Position numbers and translations under genes: made by a program. Below are positions 1 to 9,523 of a DNA stretch of 64,000 nt, piece by piece. The notes below the pieces were generated by a model. The model did not search any database and was not told the DNA's origin. It was given only the letters and a program-made list of their open reading frames with translations. Position 1 is the stretch's first letter, and each line of letters starts with the position of its first letter. The DNA is from an uncultured Gammaproteobacteria bacterium (GTDB lineage Bacteria > Pseudomonadota > Gammaproteobacteria > Steroidobacterales > XN24), in contig CALDWW010000044.1 of NCBI GenBank assembly GCA_937924335.1, forward strand, positions 61,329 through 125,328, read 5' to 3'.

Positions 1-134
1 ATCTGAATCATAGTCAGTATGCGACGATGCTCGGCGGTCAGGGGCCATTGATACGCATGGTGCGAGCACCCGACGAAGACGAGAATCCGGATGAGGCAGA
101 GGTCGAGGCACGCTCGGAAGACTCTGTCGAATGA
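1..134 (+). CDS. rseA: Anti-sigma-E factor RseA/MucA, C-terminal fragment
   Basis: An open frame in phase 3 runs from the window edge to the TGA at 132-134, giving about 43 residues that begin LNHSQYATMLGGQGPLIRMV and end in a very acidic tail. The NHSQYA...GQG...RMV pattern is the periplasmic C-terminal end of RseA/MucA proteins, the inner-membrane anti-sigma factors that hold the extracytoplasmic stress sigma factor (RpoE/AlgU). The N-terminal sigma-binding domain and the membrane helix lie outside the window. The stop overlaps the rseB start (ATGA), the usual rseA-rseB coupling. The identification rests on this short tail plus the certain rseB and rseC neighbours. Confidence 0.75.
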   Translation, partial: LNHSQYATMLGGQGPLIRMVRAPDEDENPDEAEVEARSEDSVE

Positions 135-1120
135 TGAGATTCCTGGTCAAAGCGCTGATTGGAGTCGTGGCGCTGGCGCCCCTCGCCGGCTGGGCGGACC
201 AGGACCCGCAGACCATGCTAAGGAAGACGGAGAGGGCGATAGAGACGCTCAACTACGAGGGCACGTTCGTGCATATCGTAGATGGGCAGGTAGACACGAT
301 GTACGTCGTGCATCGTGTCGAGGACGGTGTCGCCACAGAGCGTCTCGTCTCACTCGACGGGCCGGAGAGGGAAGTCATCAGGGATCAGGATGAAGTAACC
401 TGCATCTTCTCGGACCAGAAATCCGTCCTGGTCTCACGACGTAAAGACGACGGGCCGCTGCGGGCGGCCGTGCCACGGTTCACTGACAATCTGGAAGACC
501 ACTATCGTTTTCGCAGTCTGCGCTCCGTGAACAAGCTGGGCCGGGATGCGGCCGTGATCGCCATCGAGCCTCAGGACGATCTGCGCTATGGCTATAAGTT
601 GTGGATCGACAGGGAAAGCGGGATGTTGCTCAAAGCCCAGCTGGTGGATCGCTATGGAAAAGTTGTGGAGCAACTGATCTTCGTGAGTCTGGATTTGCCC
701 GAGAGCATTCCGGCCGAGCGGTTAAAACCGTCGATCGCGGCGGAGGGATACGCGCGCTATGTCCAGGACGACACCGCTGATGGTGAGCAGAAACCAGGGC
801 GTTCCGCGTGGCAGGCGGGCAACTTGCCGTCCGGTTTCAAACTGACGGCGAGCAATGTGCGGGTCATGGCGGGCGCCAGTTCTCCTACGGAACACCTCGT
901 CTACACGGACGGGCTCGCATCCGTTTCCGTGTTCGTCGATCAGGGGGACGGTGATCAGGTTGCGCCGGACGGTGCGTCGAGGATCGGTGCAGCCAATGCT
1001 TTCACGACACGCGTGGGTCCTCATGTCGTAACCGCAATGGGTGAGGTTCCCGCGGTCACGGTTAAGATGATCGCCAGATCGGTAACACGGCAGCCGGGGA
1101 CGCCGGTAGCGGCTCAGTGA
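131..1120 (+). CDS. rseB: Sigma-E regulatory protein RseB/MucB
   Basis: A 329-aa periplasmic protein that binds RseA and shields it from regulated proteolysis, sensing mislocalised lipoproteins and LPS. A signal peptide is visible at residues 1-22 (hydrophobic core, cleavage likely after GWA). The LolA-like N-terminal domain follows, with the typical NYEGTFVHIVDG and ERLVSLDGPEREVIRD patterns, then the smaller C-terminal domain from about residue 220. Length matches the family (about 315-330). A second ATG directly follows the first, so the start could be one codon later. The stop overlaps the rseC start by four bases (GTGA), so rseA-rseB-rseC form one coupled operon whose promoter lies upstream of the window. 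Confidence 0.95.
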   Translation: MMRFLVKALIGVVALAPLAGWADQDPQTMLRKTERAIETLNYEGTFVHIVDGQVDTMYVVHRVEDGVATERLVSLDGPEREVIRDQDEVTCIFSDQKSVLVSRRKDDGPLRAAVPRFTDNLEDHYRFRSLRSVNKLGRDAAVIAIEPQDDLRYGYKLWIDRESGMLLKAQLVDRYGKVVEQLIFVSLDLPESIPAERLKPSIAAEGYARYVQDDTADGEQKPGRSAWQAGNLPSGFKLTASNVRVMAGASSPTEHLVYTDGLASVSVFVDQGDGDQVAPDGASRIGAANAFTTRVGPHVVTAMGEVPAVTVKMIARSVTRQPGTPVAAQ

Positions 1121-1605
1121 TCATCGAGTCCGGAACCATCGTGCGGGTATCGGGCAGGCAGGCATGGGTGCGCTGTGATGCCCAGACCGGCTGTCGGCGC
1201 TGCGCTGAAGGTCGCGGGTGTGGTGGTGGATTCATGGGCAGACTCCTTGGGGACAGGCTGCGTCTCGTGCGTGCCGCGATCGTAGACACCGTGCCCGAGG
1301 TAGGCGACAGAGTGTTGCTCTCCCTTTCGGAGACAGCGCTCCTCCAGGCATCTCTGATAATGTATCTGGGACCCATTGTGGCCATGCTCGTGGGTGCCGT
1401 CAGCGTAAGTATCATCGCCGGCCCGGGTGAGGCAGGGATCATCCTGGGGGGCATAGGCGGATTTCTTAGTGGTATTCTGAACGCCCGACGTTACGGGGCT
1501 CGGCATGACCGGGACGGTCGTTTTCAGCCAGTACTGCTTGGTCCGGCGCCGCAGTCCGAGTCGGCCGGTTTGTCTGTCCCCTCCTTCCGCAGGATGGCTC
1601 GCTGA
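1117..1605 (+). CDS. rseC: RseC/MucC family inner-membrane protein
   Basis: A 162-aa SoxR-reducing/RseC family protein. It starts at a GTG that overlaps the rseB stop. A cysteine cluster CRRCAEGRGC at about residues 27-36 precedes two predicted membrane helices (about residues 75-98 and 107-123), followed by a short cytoplasmic tail; this order is diagnostic for the family. In E. coli the homologue modulates the sigma-E response and belongs to the Rsx/Rse complex that re-reduces SoxR; which role applies here is not visible. The start is fixed by coupling rather than by a clear Shine-Dalgarno sequence. Confidence 0.9.
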   Translation: MIIESGTIVRVSGRQAWVRCDAQTGCRRCAEGRGCGGGFMGRLLGDRLRLVRAAIVDTVPEVGDRVLLSLSETALLQASLIMYLGPIVAMLVGAVSVSIIAGPGEAGIILGGIGGFLSGILNARRYGARHDRDGRFQPVLLGPAPQSESAGLSVPSFRRMAR

Positions 1606-1620
1606 GGGAACGCTCGGGAT

Positions 1621-1860
1621 ATGGAATTCACCATCTACAGCCGCCCGGGATGTCATCTCTGCGAGGATATGATCGCCGCGCTGGAAACCATGACCGAGGG
1701 CCGTGGCGTCACTCTGAGGATCGTCGATCTGGACCAGCGGCCTGACCTGATTGCGAGTCATGCATTGCGGATCCCGGTGCTGGAAGCGGACGGCGAAGAG
1801 GTCTGCAGCGGTCATCTCATCCCCGATCGCATCGCCCGTTTGCTCGACGGGGCACGCTGA
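1621..1860 (+). CDS. Glutaredoxin-like thioredoxin-fold protein
   Basis: A 79-aa protein with a glutaredoxin-type redox motif CHLC at residues 11-14 in the context YSRPGCHLCEDM, followed by the predicted beta strand and the RIPVLEADG segment where such folds carry their cis-proline. It lacks a signal peptide, so it should act in the cytoplasm. This is the DUF836/YfiF-type small glutaredoxin group. It begins 15 bases after rseC and ends 63 bases before lepA. In Pseudomonas the periplasmic protease gene mucD occupies this slot, so the redox gene is a difference in an otherwise standard order. Its substrate is unknown. Confidence 0.8.
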   Translation: MEFTIYSRPGCHLCEDMIAALETMTEGRGVTLRIVDLDQRPDLIASHALRIPVLEADGEEVCSGHLIPDRIARLLDGAR

Positions 1861-1884
1861 CGTACTCCACCCGGCCTGTGCGTT

Positions 1885-1890
1885 TATAAT
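1885..1890 (+). promoter_or_regulatory. Perfect -10 hexamer (TATAAT) upstream of lepA
   Basis: TATAAT occurs 34 bases before the lepA ATG and is followed by a GC-rich discriminator (GCGCGC). No convincing -35 hexamer lies 16-18 bases upstream, so this may be a weak or activator-dependent promoter feeding lepA and the genes after it. Inference from sequence only. Confidence 0.35.
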
Positions 1891-1923
1891 GCGCGCGGCT
1901 CTCCAGCACTGATTCCCACGTAT

Positions 1924-3717
<1,794 letters not shown>

Positions 3718-3861
3718 CCAATACTGCGGCGCCGTGGCGGAGGGTCCGGCTCAAGCGTCTAACCAGCCGGCAGACCGCTTGGGGCAGCGCCGGCGGATCT
3801 CGCCGCGCCAATCCAGCCGATGCGCACGCATCGCCGCCGAATTGGCAAGAAGGATGACTAA

Positions 3862-4629
3862 GTGTTTGATTTTGAAGTTGCTCTGGTAATTGCGACGGCT
3901 GTCACCGGTGGTGTGTGGCTGATCGATCGCCTCTTCTTCCGGGCCCGGCGGGCCGCGGCCGGCAACGGTTCCGAACCGATACTGGTCGAATATTCACGAT
4001 CCTTTTTCCCCATCATCGTCCTGGTATTGCTGGTCAGGTCGTTCTTGTTCGAGCCGTTCAGGATCCCTTCCAGCTCGATGATGCCGACTCTGCTCGTCGG
4101 GGATTTCATTTTCGTCAACAAGTTTGTCTATGGGCTGAGGCTGCCGGTGATACGCAGCACCATCCTGGACGTCGATCAACCAGAGCGTGGCGACGTGGTC
4201 GTTTTCCGTCTGCCGTCGGATCCGAAGACGAATTACATCAAGAGAGTCATCGGATTGCCTGGCGACACGGTTGAGTACCGCGACAAGCAGCTCTCCATAA
4301 ATGGTCGCCCGGCCGCCCTCGAGGTCAACGGACTCTTCGATGGTCACGGGAGGTCCGGGCTGCATCTGGGCACCGAGGTTCTTGACGATAACTCCCACCA
4401 GATCCTGATTTCTCCGGGACGACTCGGCAGGGAAGGCACTTTCCAGGTCCCTGAAGGCCACTACTTCCTGATGGGAGACAACCGCGACAACAGTCGCGAC
4501 AGTCGTTACGATGGCGTAGGATTCGTGCCAGAAACAAACCTGGTAGGGAAAGCGGTCCGAATCTGGATGAATTGGGATTGGTCGAATTCCGGCCCGGAGT
4601 GGGGGCGGATCGGGGATAAGATCACCTAG
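3862..4629 (+). CDS. lepB: Signal peptidase I
   Basis: A 255-aa inner-membrane serine protease that removes signal peptides from exported proteins. Two N-terminal membrane helices are visible (about residues 4-26 and 48-63). The catalytic serine is S72 in the box IPSSSMMPTL and the general-base lysine is K127 in YIKRVIGLPGD; the conserved GDNRDNSRDSR box lies near residue 205. The chosen start is a GTG eight bases after an AAGGA ribosome-binding site; the ATG candidates downstream would cut into the membrane region. It lies between lepA and the DUF4845 gene in the standard order. Confidence 0.95.
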   Translation: MFDFEVALVIATAVTGGVWLIDRLFFRARRAAAGNGSEPILVEYSRSFFPIIVLVLLVRSFLFEPFRIPSSSMMPTLLVGDFIFVNKFVYGLRLPVIRSTILDVDQPERGDVVVFRLPSDPKTNYIKRVIGLPGDTVEYRDKQLSINGRPAALEVNGLFDGHGRSGLHLGTEVLDDNSHQILISPGRLGREGTFQVPEGHYFLMGDNRDNSRDSRYDGVGFVPETNLVGKAVRIWMNWDWSNSGPEWGRIGDKIT

Positions 4630-4655
4630 GCTCGCATGGCAAGAGGAGTCCATCG

Positions 4656-5021
4656 ATGATGCGAAACGAGAAGGGGATGACGTTAATCGGCTTTCTGGTA
4701 GTGGCCGTTTTCCTCGGGCTGTTTGCGTTGGCGGTCATCAAGCTGATACCTGTGTATCTCGAGTACGGCAAGGTCCAGTCTTCGCTTGAGAAAACGAAGA
4801 CCGAGCTGGACGGGAAGAGCCCATCGGTGGAAGACATCTACCAGCAGCTGGAGAATCGCTGGAACATCGAGGACATACGGCGCGTTGATTTCAGGGACGT
4901 CAAGGTGACACGTGAACCTCGCTCCTACAAGGTGAACGCTGTGTATGAAGGGCGCGTCTACTTCATCGGCAACATCTATCTGGTGGCCGAGTTCGACAAA
5001 AGCGTCGACATATTACGTTGA
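4656..5021 (+). CDS. DUF4845 single-pass membrane protein
   Basis: A 121-aa protein with a type-IV-pilin-like N-terminus (KGMTLIGFLVVAVFLGLFAL), one membrane helix at about residues 8-30, and a soluble domain of about 90 residues. The length and position between lepB and rnc are those of the DUF4845 family, which is conserved at this place in Pseudomonas and relatives. No biochemical function is established. Its stop overlaps the rnc TTG start (TTGA), so rnc translation probably depends on it. Confidence 0.85.
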   Translation: MMRNEKGMTLIGFLVVAVFLGLFALAVIKLIPVYLEYGKVQSSLEKTKTELDGKSPSVEDIYQQLENRWNIEDIRRVDFRDVKVTREPRSYKVNAVYEGRVYFIGNIYLVAEFDKSVDILR

Positions 5022-5695
5022 CCGCGGTCAGTCGCTGGCTACAGAAAAACCTCGCCTACCAGTTCCGCGTTGCCGCTCATCTCGAGCAGGCTCTCACTCA
5101 TCGTAGCGCGGGAAGCGACCACAATGAACGGCTCGAGTTTCTCGGCGACGCGGTCCTCGGGATGCTCATCTCTGAGAGGCTGTACCTGGCTCTGCCAGAG
5201 GCTGACGAGGGCTACCTGAGCCGATTGCGGGCACATCTGGTTCGACGTGAAACGCTCGCAGAGGTCGGCAATGAGATCGGACTGGGTGAGTGGCTCAAGC
5301 TTGGCCCCGGGGAGTTGAAGAGCGGTGGGTATCGCCGCGCTTCGATCATCGCGAACGGACTCGAAGCCGTGCTGGGAGCAATCTACCTGGATGGCGGTGT
5401 CGAGTCGGTAGGGAAAGCCATAGATGTCCTGTTCGAGAGCCGTCTGCGGAACCTGCCATGCCAGGACGATCTGAAGGATCCCAAGACGCGGCTGCAGGAG
5501 ATTCTCCAGGGCCGGGCAATTGATGTCCCGGTCTACGTCGTCGAAGAGATGTCCGGCGAAGCGCACAAGCGGCACTTCACCGTGTCCTGTTCGATTTCGG
5601 CGCTGGACAGGAGGACGACCGCGAATGGCCGCAGCCGCAGGTCGGCAGAACAGAGCGCCGCGGCCGAGATGATAGATTTGCTCGGTAATGACTGA
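5018..5695 (+). CDS. rnc: Ribonuclease III
   Basis: A 225-aa double-strand-specific endoribonuclease that processes the rRNA precursor and structured mRNAs. The family signature NERLEFLGDAVL is at residues 36-47 with its acidic metal ligands, a second acidic patch (GLEAVLGAIYLD) lies near residue 112, and the double-stranded-RNA-binding domain spans about 150-225. The start is a TTG overlapping the preceding stop; no better in-frame start precedes the conserved block. The stop overlaps the era ATG by eight bases, the classic rnc-era arrangement. Confidence 0.96.
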   Translation: MTAVSRWLQKNLAYQFRVAAHLEQALTHRSAGSDHNERLEFLGDAVLGMLISERLYLALPEADEGYLSRLRAHLVRRETLAEVGNEIGLGEWLKLGPGELKSGGYRRASIIANGLEAVLGAIYLDGGVESVGKAIDVLFESRLRNLPCQDDLKDPKTRLQEILQGRAIDVPVYVVEEMSGEAHKRHFTVSCSISALDRRTTANGRSRRSAEQSAAAEMIDLLGND

Positions 5696-6596
5696 TAACG
5701 GGAAAAAAGCGTTTCGGTGCGGGTTCGTCGCGATCGTAGGGCGGCCCAACGTTGGCAAGTCGACCTTGCTGAATGCGCTCATCGGCGAGAAGGTCAGTAT
5801 CGTCACTCCGAAGCCGCAGACGACGAGACATCGGATCCTCGGAATCGATACGAGACCGATGCACCAGGCAGTGTTCGTGGATACTCCGGGATTTCACAGA
5901 TCTCAGCCCCGGGCAATCAATCGAGCGATGAATCGCACCGCCATGGGGTCGATATCGGAAGCGGATGTCGTGCTGTTGGTTGTAGAGGCGTTACGTTGGA
6001 CCGGTGAAGACCAGGATGTCCTGGATCGTTGTGCGGAATCGGGTCTGCCCTTACTGGTCGCGGTCAACAAGGTCGACACCGTGAAGCCGATGACGCGTCT
6101 GCTCCCGTTTCTCGAATCCGTAGCAGCTAAGGCAGAAATTCAGGAAGTGATCCCTCTGTCAGCTACCCGAGGCACCAGTCTGGAACGATTGCGGGACGCG
6201 GTTTTCGCCAGGCTTCCCGAGGGGCCGGCACTGTTCCCCGGCGAGATGAGCAGCGATAAGGACGAGCGATTCAGAATCGCCGAGATTATTCGAGAGAAAC
6301 TCATGTTGCGACTCCACCAGGAATTGCCCTATGGCCTCACCGTCGGGGTTGACGAGCTTGAGCGCGACTCTCGCCTCATGCGGATCAGTGCTGTGGTCTG
6401 GGTCGAGCGGTCGGGTCAGAAGGCGATCGTCATCGGTCAGGGCGGCAGTCAGCTCAAGGCCTGTGGGCAGGCAGCGCGGGAAGAAATCGAACACATCTGG
6501 GGAGTCAAAGTTCATCTGCAGTTGTGGGTCAAGGTCCGCAAGAGGTGGACCGATAGCGAGCGGGCGCTGCGGGACCTGGGGATCGATCTCCAGTGA
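5688..6596 (+). CDS. era: GTPase Era
   Basis: A 302-aa GTPase needed for maturation of the 30S ribosomal subunit, where it binds the 3' end of 16S rRNA. The P-loop GRPNVGKST is at residues 18-26, DTPG near 66, NKVD near 126, and the C-terminal KH domain contains VIGQGGSQLK around residue 250. Length is normal. It overlaps rnc upstream and recO downstream (GTGA), so the three are probably co-translated. Confidence 0.97.
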   Translation: MTDNGKKAFRCGFVAIVGRPNVGKSTLLNALIGEKVSIVTPKPQTTRHRILGIDTRPMHQAVFVDTPGFHRSQPRAINRAMNRTAMGSISEADVVLLVVEALRWTGEDQDVLDRCAESGLPLLVAVNKVDTVKPMTRLLPFLESVAAKAEIQEVIPLSATRGTSLERLRDAVFARLPEGPALFPGEMSSDKDERFRIAEIIREKLMLRLHQELPYGLTVGVDELERDSRLMRISAVVWVERSGQKAIVIGQGGSQLKACGQAAREEIEHIWGVKVHLQLWVKVRKRWTDSERALRDLGIDLQ

Positions 6597-7333
6597 GCCT
6601 GCCGGCTCGAGTCACGCTTGAAGCGGCATGGATACTCCATCGCCGGCCGTATCGTGACTCCAGCGAGATCATCGATCTGGTCACCCTGGGTCACGGACGG
6701 ATCTCCGCCGTGTCGCGCGGTAGCCGTTCGCGGCGACCGAAGGTGCCGCTGGAGCCATTTCAGCCCATTCACGCGTCATGGGTCGGCCGGGGAGAACTGG
6801 TGACTCTGACCGGTGCGGAGCCAAGGGGGCCGGGTCTGCGCGTGACAGGCCGTCGGCTGCTCAGCATGTTCTACGTCAACGAGCTATTGCTGCGGCTGAC
6901 CGTCAAACAGGATCATCAGCCAGACGTCTTCCGTCTCTACGAGAATACGATCAAGGGTGTTGCCAGCGCTCCTCAGGAAGCTGTCTGGTTGAGGAATTTC
7001 GAATCGGCGTTGCTGGATGCTCTGGGTTATGGCCTGTCCCTGGAGACCGACACCGATGGCTGCGCCGTCCAGGCAGATGCGTACTACCGCTACTATCTGG
7101 AAGAGGGCCCGCAGCGGGTCGAGGATCACGGTCATGGCGCGCTCACCGTATCGGGTGGGACTCTCCTTGCGATCAAGTCAGGGAGTTACGACAATCCTGA
7201 GCAGCTTAGTCAGGCGCGTCACTTGTTGACGGCCGCGATGGATCTCTACCTTGGCGGGCGACCGCTTAAGACACGACAGGTGCTCAATGAGATGAGGTCC
7301 CGAAGTTCGCGGCCGCGGGTTCTGGCAAAATAA
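6593..7333 (+). CDS. recO: DNA repair protein RecO
   Basis: A 246-aa recombination mediator that helps load RecA on SSB-coated single-stranded DNA with RecR. The N-terminal OB fold starts with AAWILHRRPYRDSSEIIDLVT, and the following segments FYVNELLLRLT and RNFESALLDALGYG are typical of proteobacterial RecO. A GTG start overlaps the era stop. No zinc-finger cysteines are seen, as in many gammaproteobacterial members. It is followed by pdxJ after 45 bases. Confidence 0.94.
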   Translation: MSLPARVTLEAAWILHRRPYRDSSEIIDLVTLGHGRISAVSRGSRSRRPKVPLEPFQPIHASWVGRGELVTLTGAEPRGPGLRVTGRRLLSMFYVNELLLRLTVKQDHQPDVFRLYENTIKGVASAPQEAVWLRNFESALLDALGYGLSLETDTDGCAVQADAYYRYYLEEGPQRVEDHGHGALTVSGGTLLAIKSGSYDNPEQLSQARHLLTAAMDLYLGGRPLKTRQVLNEMRSRSSRPRVLAK

Positions 7334-7378
7334 CTGCTACGGTCACAATGCCCGGCTCCGCGTGTCTCGAGGAAGGAT

Positions 7379-8116
7379 ATGAAAGACAGGATTCTCCTTG
7401 GCGTCAACATCGATCACGTAGCGACCATAAGACAGGCGCGCGGTACCCGCTATCCGGACCCTGTGTATGCAGCGTTGATGGCGGAGCAGGCGGGAGCCGA
7501 CAGCATCACGCTGCACCTGCGTGAAGACCGCAGGCATATCCAGGATCGTGATCTCAAGGCTATGCATGGAGTACTGCAGACCCGCATGAATCTCGAGATG
7601 GCGGTTACCGAGGAGATGTTGCAGATCGCTCTCGCAACGGAGCCGGAAGATTGCTGTCTGGTGCCGGAACACCGTGAAGAACTGACCACTGAAGGCGGGC
7701 TCGATGTGGCAGGTCAGAAAGACCGGATTACGGAGGCATGCGGGCGGCTCCGCGACGTCGGGGTCCGGGTGTCGTTGTTCATTGATCCTGAAGAAACCCA
7801 GGTAGAGGCGGCCCGCGAGGTCGGGGCGCCCGTCATCGAACTCCACACGGGCGCCTACGCGGATGCTGATGATGAACCGGTCATGGCTCGCGAACTGGAG
7901 AGGATCAGGGTGGCGTCCGAGCACGCGGCCAACATCGGGCTGCGAGTGCATGCCGGACACGGCCTCCACTATCACAACGTGCAACCGGTTTCTCGGATTC
8001 CGCAGATCCAGGAGCTGAACATTGGCCACGCCATAGTCGCCCGCGCTATTTTCGATGGACTCTCAACCGCCGTCATCGAGATGAAGAGGTTGATGACCGA
8101 GGCTCGCCTGCGGTGA
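7379..8116 (+). CDS. pdxJ: Pyridoxine 5'-phosphate synthase
   Basis: A 245-aa TIM-barrel enzyme that condenses 1-deoxyxylulose 5-phosphate with 3-amino-2-oxopropyl phosphate to give pyridoxine 5'-phosphate (vitamin B6). The N-terminus [16 protein letters not shown] and the segments [13 protein letters not shown] and HAGHGLHY carry the conserved catalytic histidines and glycine-rich loops. An AAGGA site lies just before the ATG. Its stop overlaps the acpS GTG (GTGA), the usual pdxJ-acpS pair. Confidence 0.97.
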   Translation: MKDRILLGVNIDHVATIRQARGTRYPDPVYAALMAEQAGADSITLHLREDRRHIQDRDLKAMHGVLQTRMNLEMAVTEEMLQIALATEPEDCCLVPEHREELTTEGGLDVAGQKDRITEACGRLRDVGVRVSLFIDPEETQVEAAREVGAPVIELHTGAYADADDEPVMARELERIRVASEHAANIGLRVHAGHGLHYHNVQPVSRIPQIQELNIGHAIVARAIFDGLSTAVIEMKRLMTEARLR

Positions 8117-8505
8117 TTTTCGGCATAGGGACGGATGTCGTTCAGCTCGATCGGATCGAACGTGCCTTCGAGCGATTCGGTGAGCACTTTGTGCGCCGAT
8201 TGCTCCTGCCGGAGGAAGAGCAGGCCTTCCGCGCCAATCGGCGCCCGGCCCGTTTCCTGGCTATGCGATTCGCCGCGAAGGAGGCCGTGGTCAAAGCAAT
8301 GGGCACGGGATTTCGTCACGGAATGTGGATACGCGATGTGGGCGTCGTGCAGAACGAATGGGGCAAGCCGGAGATCGTGTGGTCGGACCGTGGAGATAAA
8401 ATGCGGCGCCGTCTGGGGATCGGCAGCGGGCATGTGTCGTTGACGGACGAGGCGGGTCTGGTGGTGGCAATTGCCGTGCTGTTACAGGAGCCGTCGGCCA
8501 CGTGA
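8113..8505 (+). CDS. acpS: Holo-[acyl-carrier-protein] synthase
   Basis: A 130-aa phosphopantetheinyl transferase that moves 4'-phosphopantetheine from CoA to apo-ACP. The magnesium-binding motif [12 protein letters not shown] is at residues 4-15 and the second motif [14 protein letters not shown] is near residues 55-68. A GTG start is coupled to pdxJ. It closes the rse-lepA-rnc-era cluster; after it come a short inverted repeat and AT-rich DNA rather than another coupled gene. Confidence 0.96.
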   Translation: MIFGIGTDVVQLDRIERAFERFGEHFVRRLLLPEEEQAFRANRRPARFLAMRFAAKEAVVKAMGTGFRHGMWIRDVGVVQNEWGKPEIVWSDRGDKMRRRLGIGSGHVSLTDEAGLVVAIAVLLQEPSAT

Positions 8506-8538
8506 ATTGATCTTCTCAAACTCGTCGGCGCCGTATGC

Positions 8539-8570
8539 CCTTATCGTCCTGGCGGATCGGAACGATAAGG
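8539..8570 (+). repeat. 9-bp perfect inverted repeat after acpS
   Basis: CCTTATCGT at 8539-8547 is the exact reverse complement of ACGATAAGG at 8562-8570, leaving a 14-base loop. No run of T follows on either strand, so it is not a standard intrinsic terminator. It may be a protein-binding operator or a weak Rho-assisted end for acpS transcripts. It lies directly before an AT-rich stretch. Confidence 0.5.
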
Positions 8571-8640
8571 CTATAAAAAGAAACAATAATATATATATAC
8601 GATTAAAACTTAATGTTAATTCTTAGATGTAGTCTCAACC
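8571..8640. other. AT-rich island in the acpS/exonuclease gap
   Basis: Roughly 70 bases that are mostly A and T, including an alternating AT tract at about 8589-8598, in a genome that is otherwise strongly GC-rich. No reading frame of interest and no RNA gene was recognised. It could be a promoter-up element or a nucleoid-protein site for the exonuclease-rlmD transcription unit; no clear -35/-10 pair was found. Confidence 0.4.
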
Positions 8641-8674
8641 GTCTCAGTCCGTACCCCATATCCCGGATAGTCCG

Positions 8675-9523
8675 GTGCGATCTCCACCTGCGCGGTATGT
8701 GTTGCGGAAGTGTCGGTCACGACGACTCACGAGGAGACGGCTGATCAACACCCTGGTTTTCGATATCGAGACGGTGCCCGACCTGGACTTTGGACGACGC
8801 TACTTCGGTCTCGAAGATATGGACGACGATTCGGTTGCTCAGGCCATGTTCCACCGCAGACGGCAGGCGAGCGGTTCCGAATTTCTGCCGCTGCATCAGC
8901 ACCGGGTTGTTGCGATCTCCTGTCTGCTGCGCACTCGAGAGGAGCTTCGAGTCTGGTCACTCGGTGAGGAGGAAGCCGGCGAAGAGGATATCGTCCGGCG
9001 GTTCTTTGATGGCCTTGATCGATTTTCACCGGACCTGGTGTCCTGGAACGGGTCCGGGTTCGATCTGCCGGTCCTGCACTATCGGGCATTACGACATCGG
9101 ATCGCGGCGCCTCGATATTGGGAAACGGGCGACAGTGATCAGAGCTTCCGATGGAACAACTATCTCAACCGTTTCCACTGGCGGCACCTGGATCTGATGG
9201 ATGTTCTTGCTGGTCATCAGATGCGGGCAGTCGCGCGCCTCGATGAGGTGGCCGTGTTGCTTGGGTTGCCGGGCAAACTTGGTATGAGTGGTGACAAGGT
9301 CTGGCCGAAGTTTCAGGAAGGGCGCATCAGGGAAATTCGCGACTATTGTGAGACAGACGTGATTAATACTTATCTCGTCTATCTCCACTTTGAAGAGATG
9401 CGCGGACGTCTGGATGCGTCGGAACTGGAGCGTGAGCGACACCGGCTTCGCCAGACACTCCACGCTGACGGGCGGCCGCATGCCCAGGAATTCCTTGCCA
9501 ACTGGACCGATGAAGCGGAATGA
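8675..9523 (+). CDS. Predicted 3'-5' exonuclease related to the PolB exonuclease domain
   Basis: A 282-aa DnaQ-fold nuclease. ExoI is LVFDIETVPD at about residues 27-36, ExoII is SWNGSGFDLPVL near residues 125-136, and ExoIII is the YCETDVINTY segment near residue 232, giving the complete DEDDy acidic set. Only the first ATG is used for the coordinates. The catalytic fold begins at residue 23, and a strong GAGGAG at 8731-8736 sits just before a CTG at 8741, so the true protein may lack the basic 22-residue extension. The stop overlaps the rlmD ATG. The family (DNA_pol_B_exo2) has no assigned pathway. Confidence 0.85.
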   Translation: MRSPPARYVLRKCRSRRLTRRRLINTLVFDIETVPDLDFGRRYFGLEDMDDDSVAQAMFHRRRQASGSEFLPLHQHRVVAISCLLRTREELRVWSLGEEEAGEEDIVRRFFDGLDRFSPDLVSWNGSGFDLPVLHYRALRHRIAAPRYWETGDSDQSFRWNNYLNRFHWRHLDLMDVLAGHQMRAVARLDEVAVLLGLPGKLGMSGDKVWPKFQEGRIREIRDYCETDVINTYLVYLHFEEMRGRLDASELERERHRLRQTLHADGRPHAQEFLANWTDEAE

